A stretch of DNA of 64,000 nucleotides from Bolinopsis microptera. Lineage: Eukaryota; Ctenophora; Tentaculata; Lobata; Bolinopsidae. How positions within the stretch are numbered: position 1 is the stretch's first letter; every line of letters starts with the position of its first letter. The stretch lies in NCBI RefSeq assembly GCF_026151205.1, contig NC_087075.1, positions 1,915,911 to 1,979,910 of the forward strand. Reading direction: 5' to 3'. A program made the translations under genes and the position numbers. Below the pieces are notes generated by a model, which was not told where the DNA came from, ran no database searches, and was given only the letters and a program-made list of their open reading frames with translations. Below are positions 56,136 through 64,000 of this stretch, piece by piece.

Positions 56136-57317
56136 ATGCCACCAACCCTATATCATGATGAGTACGGTAACAAGACTGCTTATGGTATTAAAAGTGATGC
56201 TATAAGATACACTTGGGCCGGATACTATCTATTCGTCATTGCTTCATCTTTAATAGGAGACACAACCATTCTCATAGCATCCATAAAGTATAGGGCCTTT
56301 AAACTTCACCGAGTCATCATTGTCATCATCCAGCACATAGCATTCTGTGACCTGATTGTATCTGTTACTGACGTTCTCCCAACGATGGTTTCTATCATCT
56401 CTGATAAGTGGGTGCTAGGAAACTTCTTCTGCTCCTTATGCTCCTATGCAAGGTACTATACCTACGTGACGAGTATGTTTCTCATCTGTGCCATGACAAC
56501 CAGCAAGCTGCTCCTCCTGAAATATCCCCTCCAATTTGGAACGACCACTTTGAAGAAAGCACACTTGATCTGCGTGACATGCTGGTTGGCAGGTTTCATC
56601 TTACCTGTGACATTCTTTCTCGTAGATAAAGATGATGGTACCTTTTCGTTTAGAGGCTATGGATGCGTATATGGTTTCTCATCAGATATTTGGCACTATC
56701 TGAGGCCTTTTATGGCAGTGCTATTTGGATTTATTCCAACATCCCTGGTTGTATTAACCACCCTTTGTTTGCTGATTGAAGCCAGAAAAATCGTTTCCCG
56801 GAGCAGAGAAAGTTTGAAGTGGCAGGGGATCGTGACAACAGTCCTTACAGCCACAGTCTTCTGCTTGTCTCTCCTACCATACCTCGCTGAAGGTGTTGGG
56901 AAATCTATCGTTAGTGCAGATGACAAGAGCAAGAGTTCATTCCACACCACGTTTTATAGAGTTGCACTCTCGCTCCTGTCTTTAAACACCATCAGCAACT
57001 TCTACATCTATAGTCTGACCGTGTCTAGCTTCAGATCATTCATCTGGTTGAAAATGCAGATGTCTTATCAGTTCATTATCAACGTAACAACTTCTACAAG
57101 TCATGGTAATAAAACATTTATGTATGAATATTAATGCTATGGATATTTATTTATCAACATAATTCTCCTGACACAGGGATTTTAGTCGATTAGCTACAGA
57201 TATTTTACCACGACAATAAGTTTTTTTGTACAGTTTTTTTTTTCAGGAGGAAGGACAGCAAGCACAGAAGCGAACACTGGAAACGTGAATGAGGGTAGTC
57301 AACAAACACCAGTTTGA
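56136..57317 (+). CDS. Rhodopsin-family (class A) G protein-coupled receptor, two exons
   Basis: Exon 1 (56136-57105) holds all seven membrane segments. Exon 2 (57247-57317) follows a 141-bp intron with a GTAATA donor and a T-rich tract ending TTTCAG, adding a Ser/Thr-rich tail GGRTASTEANTGNVNEGSQQ and ending in TGA. The total is 346 residues. Family marks are FCDL in segment 2 (Asp 2.50), Cys at the start of segment 3 with a Cys in GCVYGF (the usual disulfide), CWLAGFILP in segment 4, SLLP in segment 6 and NFYIYSL in place of NPxxY. The usual DRY after segment 3 is replaced by TTSKLLLLKYP, and the GN of segment 1 by GD. The ligand cannot be told from sequence. Without splicing, the protein would end 10 residues into the intron (MYEY). 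Confidence 0.85.
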
Positions 57318-57573
57318 TTGTGATATGGTGACCCAGAATATTGTTAGAGATACTAGAATACCATATTTAAAGAGACTTTTAGCACAATAGCCTAAATTTC
57401 AAGAACAATGTCTAATTTTGATATCTGGAATGGTTATAAAGAATCTTAACTTAATTTTAAAATAAAATAAGCTATATAAAATAAAAACGTGTCAAACAGT
57501 ATATATACAATAAATTAAATCAAGTGATGCAATTGGCAGAGCACAATCGTAAATCCTGAGCAATAGATATCAT
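57318..57573 (-). other. 3' untranslated part of the intact retroelement and receptor 3' flank
   Basis: AT-rich sequence lying between the convergent receptor and retroelement genes. The exact 3' end of the retroelement was not found, and no obvious target duplication was located by eye. Confidence 0.4.
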
Positions 57574-60500
57574 CTATCCCTCGTAGCTCTTCTCCTCAGG
57601 TATCAGGTTGAAGGAGACATTGGATATAGGGGCAGTCCATGCCTTCTTTGCCTTTCCACGTACACCTCTAACAGCTACTAGCACACTCCTCATTATATCC
57701 ATGCTCAGGCGTGTCCTGATGTTACACATCACCTGGCTGTAGTCCTCCTTTGTCTTGGTGGCTATCAACACAGCAAGTCTTCTTATGAAACACTTGGCCT
57801 CCGGTGCCATTCCTCCTGTAGTGGTAAATACAAGGGGGACGAATGACCCTTTCTCCAATTGTAGCACTCGGTTCATGTACTGGTTCTTTTTCTCATTCTC
57901 GTGCAGAGTGTAGAGCTGTGGCATGGTCTTTCCTTGATATGTAGGCGATTTAGGATTGAAAATGCGCACATCAAAGAAAGTCCTCTCAAATGTGCTCCAC
58001 ACTCCTCTTGCTGATATATCAAGCCTAGCCTTATCAGCATTGTTGCCCTTTTGTTGGAAGTTGGCCGATTCTATAGGTGTTAAAAGGGGCTCAATCCTCA
58101 CATCCTTGGTCACCAGCCTAAGGTATTCAGCAACGGAGTCTCTCACGTTGTTATGACGGTAGTTCACATACCCCCCTCTCTTACAGTTGAGGATATGATT
58201 GTGATCATTCTTGGCTCCGCAATCGCAGAATCTTGGGGTGTTAGGGATGTCCCAACCATACCGGAGATGAACAGCATCTCTGAAGTCTTGCTTGCTGTAA
58301 GCATACCCTAGCTGTTGAATGGGGAGACATGTTAGCCAAGCTCCTGACCCATGCTCTTGTACCAGCTGCAATGACTCCCTGGTATTCTCATCCACTTCAC
58401 TCATTATCTCAGCAAGCTCCTTCTTCAAGCGTAATTCTTTAACTAACTTGAGGCAATCTACTCTGCCCTTTATCTTAATTTTATCCAACTTCATCAGGGA
58501 TGTCTCCTGGTGATAGATAAGGTCAACCAGCTCCTCTGTTATCTTAAGTGACGTCTGGTATTCCTTCTCCGCGATCTCTACTGGATTAACAATACCAAGC
58601 CCCCCTAATCTTACAGGTAGCGCAAACATTCTCCTGTGCAGATCAGACACATTCCTACCAATAATTGCAGGGATGAACTTTTCTCTTATACACTTCTCCA
58701 ATGGGATGAAGAGGTCTTTAGTGTCTTGGATGGTACGCATCACAAAGGTCCACCGATGACATAGGGCTTTGGTATACCCTGATAGGGCTGCCTGAGGTTC
58801 ATCGAGGGCAATATCTGACAACTCTTCTACATCCTTCACCCATTTCTCTACTTTCTTTTTTACATATGTCTCTCTAGCCTCCTCTCCGCCTATCACTGCT
58901 CCCAGATGACGCTCCCCATCACATGTGATCTCTATACCAGTCTCTCCAAATAAAAACGTGGCTGCTGGTAGTAGCGATTTTTCTTTTAAGATAAGAATAG
59001 TCTTCACTGCTTTAGGGAAGTAGCCTAACTTAGGACCGTTTACACTGAGTAAATCCCACCACAGCCGGAGTTTCTTCAGGGTACCTGCTGCTGCAGAGTC
59101 ATCTGCATACCAGGCTTGCATCAATTCTCCTAACTTTGTCACGCTGGCCAGGATGTTGATAAGAGGACGAATACCGATAGCATACTCTGCCATTGCTGCC
59201 ACATCCCCTTGCGTTGCCCCTTCATCAGAGTAAATTATCTCACACGAATATGTGTCGTTGACAATGAGTTTGGCTGATTTCTGATAGGTGTTTTTCAGGT
59301 ATTGGTGAAACGGAGGACATAGCTGCCTAATGTTGTGAATAGCTGCTTTGCGATTAAGCCTGTTAAACGCATTATCAGCATCAACAAGAAGCACTGCCTC
59401 TGTCTTAGGATCTTCCCATGTCCTCTTAACTGCTCTGATGGATGCCTCAATGCCTGACTCTAGCCCAGCACATGACTGAAGAGGTCCTGCAGCCTCTTGT
59501 ATATCATCCTTAATTACCCCAATAACCACCTTGCCAACAATACGCCGAAGAACCTCTCCTACCCCCACCGGCCGTACACCAGGATTACCTCTCTTATCGT
59601 CACCCTTATTCAGTGGTACCAGTCTACAGGCCACAAACTCATTCAGACTCTCTGGGTTAACATCCTCTACACACAAACGCTTTGCAAATTCAGCTATTGC
59701 ACCGCAGAGTTGAAAAGGAAGTTTCCCATACGCTTTAGAGCACAAGATGTGCTTCCACCCATCTGCATCCAAATGGGTTGGGCCACCTGAGCCCTTAACA
59801 TGGAGTGCCGCTTTCTCAACTAGCTCTGCCGATATTTCAGCAAATATCACCGACTGTGCCTGAGGCGCTGTTATAGGTAGAAGGATATCAGCTGGAGGTG
59901 TCTCAGCTTTAGGATGTTTCTCTTGTAATAGACTCTTTATCTTTCTATTTAATGTGTGTACCCCAACAACTGAGTCTTCGTTGTTGATGAGCTTCATGGC
60001 CTGACATACTTTACCCACCATCATTAACCTACTAAAGCCTTTCATTTTTGATGGATCTTCAGACTTTTTCCTTCGTTTTAGCTTCTCCTGGATGACACGA
60101 GCCTCATCCATGAGGGAATTGAGGTCGCCATCCTTCCACTTTTCTAGTCTATCTACCAGGTACTTGGCATTGTCTCTAGCTTTTGACTTAGATGAAGGCT
60201 TCTGTAACATAATAGGGATAAATATATGGACTAGCTGCAATGAAAGACTCTCCCAGGCCGTTTTATTCACAAACAGGTACAAAAGTCGTGTCAACTCTTT
60301 GATAAACTTCTCCCCACTCTTACCCCTTGGCACCATAAACAAATTCCTACACCACGTAATAATTTCATCATATATCCCCGTAAGTTCTGACCGTATACAC
60401 CCTTCCCCAGCCATGGTACCCCACGTCAGATTATTTGATCTATTCAACTGGCAGCAGTCACAGTACCATTCATCATCTTCACTGGTTTTATGATCCTCAT

Positions 60501-60915
60501 ACTCTTCATCACTCATACACAAGCAGGCCTTATGAATCCAAACCTCGCACTCCTCACACTGCAAAGCATCTACATGCCATTCAACTCTGGTTTTACATAT
60601 AGGACATATGTCATCTATCTTCTCCTTCTCCTCTGGTCTACATTTTTTCTTCTTATCAACTCTTGTTTTATGATTGATGTTTACTTCTAGGACTTGAGGT
60701 CTATTTAACAAGGGTTTCTCTGTTCTGATGTGGCGCCGAAAGTCATATCTCGAAGAAGATGATTGAAGTTTGATAGAATTGGTTGAGTTTAATACTTTCT
60801 GATTATACACAGGTTCGTTGGTACTTTCTTCTTCAGCTTGTCCGTTGGTCTCTACATGTTCTGTACTGGCTGGGGCACTATCAGTGTGCCCCGTTTGCCC
60901 GTCCTTGTTTGCCAT
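57574..60915 (-). CDS. Intact PHD-finger reverse transcriptase with C-terminal zinc knuckle and restriction-like endonuclease
   Basis: One open frame of 1113 residues. A PHD-type zinc finger lies at about 104-155 (CPIC...CEECEVWIHKAC...CDCC). The reverse transcriptase shows GVRPVGVGEVLRR (about 446), VDADNAFNRLNR (motif A, Asp 512), EGATQGD (motif B, 565-571), WYADD (motif C, 602-606) and GYFPKAVKT (motif D, about 631). The C-terminus has C897-x-C899, H905, H907 and C911, then YRHNNVRD (919-926), then ARLDISARG (Asp 966) and FFDVRIFNP (Asp 982). The end matches EKGSFVPLVFTTTGG and RGVRGK. CCHC plus RHN plus D...D order recalls the restriction-like endonuclease of R2-group non-LTR elements, but the RT is divergent, and no upstream endonuclease or ORF1 is present. 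Catalytic residues look intact. Two relatives lie at 14703-16163 and 17334-17906. Confidence 0.85.
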   Translation of the reverse strand: MANKDGQTGHTDSAPASTEHVETNGQAEEESTNEPVYNQKVLNSTNSIKLQSSSSRYDFRRHIRTEKPLLNRPQVLEVNINHKTRVDKKKKCRPEEKEKIDDICPICKTRVEWHVDALQCEECEVWIHKACLCMSDEEYEDHKTSEDDEWYCDCCQLNRSNNLTWGTMAGEGCIRSELTGIYDEIITWCRNLFMVPRGKSGEKFIKELTRLLYLFVNKTAWESLSLQLVHIFIPIMLQKPSSKSKARDNAKYLVDRLEKWKDGDLNSLMDEARVIQEKLKRRKKSEDPSKMKGFSRLMMVGKVCQAMKLINNEDSVVGVHTLNRKIKSLLQEKHPKAETPPADILLPITAPQAQSVIFAEISAELVEKAALHVKGSGGPTHLDADGWKHILCSKAYGKLPFQLCGAIAEFAKRLCVEDVNPESLNEFVACRLVPLNKGDDKRGNPGVRPVGVGEVLRRIVGKVVIGVIKDDIQEAAGPLQSCAGLESGIEASIRAVKRTWEDPKTEAVLLVDADNAFNRLNRKAAIHNIRQLCPPFHQYLKNTYQKSAKLIVNDTYSCEIIYSDEGATQGDVAAMAEYAIGIRPLINILASVTKLGELMQAWYADDSAAAGTLKKLRLWWDLLSVNGPKLGYFPKAVKTILILKEKSLLPAATFLFGETGIEITCDGERHLGAVIGGEEARETYVKKKVEKWVKDVEELSDIALDEPQAALSGYTKALCHRWTFVMRTIQDTKDLFIPLEKCIREKFIPAIIGRNVSDLHRRMFALPVRLGGLGIVNPVEIAEKEYQTSLKITEELVDLIYHQETSLMKLDKIKIKGRVDCLKLVKELRLKKELAEIMSEVDENTRESLQLVQEHGSGAWLTCLPIQQLGYAYSKQDFRDAVHLRYGWDIPNTPRFCDCGAKNDHNHILNCKRGGYVNYRHNNVRDSVAEYLRLVTKDVRIEPLLTPIESANFQQKGNNADKARLDISARGVWSTFERTFFDVRIFNPKSPTYQGKTMPQLYTLHENEKKNQYMNRVLQLEKGSFVPLVFTTTGGMAPEAKCFIRRLAVLIATKTKEDYSQVMCNIRTRLSMDIMRSVLVAVRGVRGKAKKAWTAPISNVSFNLIPEEKSYEG

Positions 60916-60916
60916 C

Positions 60917-61004
60917 CCTCAAATTATTTGTTATATAGTAGTGTTGAAAGTATTAAAACTATAAAATAAGCGCAAACTATAGTTTATAATTACTCTTATA
61001 TAAA
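60917..61004 (-). promoter_or_regulatory. Leader and possible TATA promoter of the intact retroelement
   Basis: On the minus strand TTTATATAAGAG at about 61004-60992 lies about 80 bp upstream of the ATG. The last 43 bp of the leader (60959-60917) are identical to 19992-20034, in the 5' region of the unrelated 7-kb LINE. Confidence 0.45.
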
Positions 61005-61239
61005 CCTGTCGGATCTTATGATTGCTAATTTGCTATGATCACAAACTTTTTGTAATTTTTTAAAATTCTGGTTCTACTTGTCCATAATTTTTGTTTATTT
61101 CTCTCCATTTTAATTATTGCTCCATATTCAGGGATTCTTTAGAACACAATATGATTGTGATTTTTGTAACTTTTTAAATTTAGCATTCAATGTTTTTAAA
61201 TATTTTACTGAAAAATAGATTTAATATAATAATTAAGTT

Positions 61240-61450
61240 TTTCGCCAGTGGGAAAGTAAACAACCTTACAGATTCGGCTGCTCAAGAAAACTTTCTGCCG
61301 ATCCAATTTAAATCTACAATAAGTCAACCATCAAAACCCTCCATTACCTATTTCAGTATTTCTTGTGAATTTGCTGATTTACAATTTACATAATGTCATG
61401 ATTTCTATAAATTACAGAGGCTGCGAAAATATGGCAAAAAGCCCTGCATT
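61240..61450 (+). repeat. Diverged third copy of the receptor-upstream repeat, with conserved reading frame
   Basis: CAGTGGGAAAGTAAACAACC matches the start of the repeats at 54870 and 55463. Translated, it gives SGKVNNLTDSAAQENFLPIQ against SGKVNNFTNFATEENILTLQ. It ends near ATGGCAAAAAGCCCTGCA. It may be a relic of a duplicated exon or of a receptor flank. Confidence 0.5.
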
Positions 61451-61559
61451 AAAGTACGATAAGTCAACCATCAATATAGAATCATCCTTTAAACGAGAAA
61501 TTAGACCAACTTCCTTACTTGGTCATATTGCGTGATCGAGACAGTTTTTCGCCGATATC

Positions 61560-62580
61560 TCGCCAGGCCAGGGAAGCATTTTAACCAGCTTTACTTGTGT
61601 CATGGGGGTGATCCTGAATCAGCGTCCAAAAATACATCGATTTAAGTTAGTTTAAAAATTCAACTAGAGGCCCGGCCTTTTAGAAAAATCTCGAAAATCG
61701 ACTGCAAAGTGAATTAGCTAGCATGCAGGAAACGGGCATTTTCTGCTCGATACGGTAGGGACTTCAGATACACCTTTCTAGACGTATTTTTGGGCCAAAA
61801 ATAGGCCAAAAAATAAGCCAGAAAAGTTCATTTCGTTGGCATATCAGCAAAATTTGCATAAAGATAGATGCACTGAAATACAAGAAAACAACAATTTCAA
61901 GAAAACAACAATTTTATTTAGTATCAATTAAAGCAAACATAAATATATTTTATATATAACTAGCAGGACCTTTTTACCAGATATCTTAGGGGACTTGGAG
62001 TAGCAAGAGAATGGATAGAAGGTATATACCTAATACAAAAATACGTCAAAAAGAATCCAGGGTGATACAGGATCGGAGAGTGCAGACCGTAAAGTTTACG
62101 CACCCACCCTTGCCTCCTAAATTCTTGGTTGGGTAGGCATTTATGCGAACTTGGTCGTTTATACTCCAAGTCCCTTTGTTAAAAAATTAATAAAATTTAT
62201 CTCAGGAGTTAACTTCATTCAACAATAATAATATCAATATCAATTTATCGCATAAATTTAACTATCGAATACAGGTTTGATTATCGAATATAGGTTCGAT
62301 TATCAAATATAGGTTCGATCTGATATAAATTTGTAAAATAAAATATTTAATTATTAAAAACATTACATCAAGTGGTTAATACAGCCACACATGATGGTAT
62401 AAAAATAAAACAAATCCCTTAATTTTCCCCCGGATAAAAATCCAAAAAGGTGGTCAAAATGTGCCCTTTTTGCTAAAAGTTTGAATAATTTTCTGCAACT
62501 GTATTAAATCAACCCAACGATGTGACAATTTTTTCCTTTTCACTCTTTTGAAAAAAGGCAATAGTGAAAGGTTACGAATG
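61560..62580. repeat. Dispersed repeat B, longest copy
   Basis: Segments match 240-420 and 18490-18850. It contains TTTTGGGCCAAAAATAGGCC and AAAATTTGCATAAAGATAG. No coding sequence was recognised. A small foldback is nested inside it. Confidence 0.55.
61988..62175. mobile_element. Small MITE with AGGGGACTTGGAGTA ends
   Basis: AGGGGACTTGGAGTA at 61988-62002 is inverted as TACTCCAAGTCCCT at 62162-62175. About 188 bp, no coding capacity. It interrupts dispersed repeat B. Confidence 0.6.
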
Positions 62581-64000
62581 GACGTTTTTGCAGAAAAACG
62601 TGGATTTTGGGGATTGCAGTAGGTGGGTCAAATATATGTCGTGTTGCTTCCGTTCGTTACCATGTCAACTTGCCGCGCGCACGCGCGCGAGGATTCGATT
62701 GCTCGCGGAGATGTGGTGTATAGCTAGTCTGTGGTCAATGAATGCGCGGCGCACGAGCGTATTTTAATGTATACTAGTAATGTATAATATTTTGTAATAA
62801 GCCCAACTTGAACGTGGCACGCGTAGTGTATTGATGTTTCAGTATTATTATTATAAGGTGAGCTGATTAGAGCTTATATTAATAGTTATAGTGAAATGGA
62901 AATCTAGCGTCCGCCAAGACGAAACAACGGGCGCAATTCTTGTTAAAAATAGTCACATCGTTTTTGCCAAATTCTCGATGCGTACTACGCGCAAAAGCAT
63001 TTGCAATTTAGTTGTTATCATATCAATGAACACTCCACAGGGGGAGCTGAAACCAGGTTTTTGATCAAGCTCTGCCATTTGTAGTGAAACGGTGCCAACA
63101 GTTGCTCTCGTCCAATGAAATCGCTGTATTATGTAAACTAAGCTTCGCAAACGAATATATGTAATTCAATTATGCATATATACATAATGACTTGCAAAAT
63201 GAAGGGCTTTACCTGAGGACCCCAGGCTATTATGTTCAATATAGATTTGGCGGAATGACAGGCTGAGTGCGGCCCAGTAAGAAGGGCTCTGTATCATGTT
63301 ATGTAAAGAGTAAACCTCCATCTAGCGCGAACCCGCCAGCTGCAGTAAAATTTTATTGGAAGCTGGGAAGCATGGAATTCGATCATTCTGAAAATTGGCG
63401 ACAACCTTCCAATAGGGCTTTAACAACTGTCCAAAAATTTGGTAGATATCGGAGCTGAGCTTTGGTATAGTGATGCAGAAAATGGGGCAAAATACGCTGC
63501 TTTTGACTGTAACATAATTTTTGATGGTTGAATATGCTTAAAATTTTTACTTTTTTTCCTCGTTAAAATTGGATCAAGGGAAGGTTACTCAATACGCATT
63601 TGTTTCAAGAATTTTGTGCTGGCCGAAATTAGCGCTTAAAAACCATCCTACAGTTGGCAAGCGCGGCTCACTGTCGATGGCGCACTACCTACTGTAACAC
63701 GGCCATTGGCTTAATGGGTGATACTCGTAAAATATATGTTTCACAGTCCAACTCGGCGTGCGTCCTGGTAGGTTATAAACTTACAACCACTGTGCATTGG
63801 CCAGCCAGTGACATAAGGTTTGCTGGGAATGGTGCATTTCGTCGATTTAATTCACGATGTCGATCCTTCGCATTTCGCCGATCTGCATACGATCTGTGGT
63901 TGCGAGAAGCATTATTTGATGCGCGCGCGACCCAGTAGTGCATCGCGCTACGATTCGCCGATATACAATCTACCGAATTTGGTTGCTAAAAGAATTATTT
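62581..64000. other. Mixed repeat sequence with GC-rich patches
   Basis: CG-rich patches occur at about 62660-62760 and 63890-63950. A piece of dispersed repeat A is at about 63249-63290 (GGCGGAATGACAGGCTGAG, GGCCCAGTAAG). The short open frames here (for example 63654-63938) show no recognised domain. Confidence 0.4.

Noticed and set aside
63654-63938. 94-codon frame in the GC-rich right edge
   Set aside because: Composition reflects a GC-rich repeat patch; no domain or homologous pattern was recognised.

Overview
The window is AT-rich nuclear DNA from a metazoan. Three things show this: spliced genes with GT-AG introns (a NECAP-like gene, a rhodopsin-type receptor, a small secreted protein), a GalNAc-transferase with a ricin-type lectin tail, and several classes of animal transposable element. 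The receptor's family style (class A, no DRY) and the abundance of PHD-type reverse transcriptases fit a cnidarian or another non-bilaterian. That assignment is an inference; nothing here fixes the species.

Layout. 1-10.6 kb: a LINE with its reverse transcriptase deleted, then about 4.5 kb of 27-bp satellite interrupted by a tRNA-derived SINE, then MITE-like hairpins. 11.28-31.13 kb: one very large, almost identical inverted duplication (near-palindrome) centred near 18.3 kb. Each arm carries the last two exons of an unknown host gene, a TACAC microsatellite, two small Tc1/mariner-like MITEs, Mutator-type transposase fragments and a decayed reverse transcriptase. The right arm is split by a 7.0-kb LINE with a 10-bp target site duplication. 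That LINE's ORF2 contains an exact-looking in-frame tandem duplication. The centre holds a CR1-like LINE into which a 5'-truncated retroelement has jumped (11-bp target duplication).

31-44.4 kb: mostly non-coding, with minisatellites, two copies of a MITE with G-runs at its ends, a CRE/CArG-box cluster, and adjoining 30-bp and 21-bp satellites. 44.8-51.3 kb is the main host-gene region. It has a GALNT-like gene carrying two compensating single-base indels, the first two exons of NECAP on the opposite strand, and a two-exon secreted-protein gene with duplicated promoter and splice-donor sequences. 52-61 kb: a 5'-truncated CR1-like LINE inserted in a duplicated non-coding unit, a two-exon class A receptor, and an intact 1113-residue reverse transcriptase (PHD finger, RT, CCHC knuckle, restriction-like endonuclease). 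61-64 kb: copies of dispersed repeats also found at the left edge.

The most notable system is the PHD-RT-nuclease retroelement family. Three members lie here: one intact, one decayed inside the palindrome, and one short insertion whose target duplication shows the family can move by target-primed reverse transcription.
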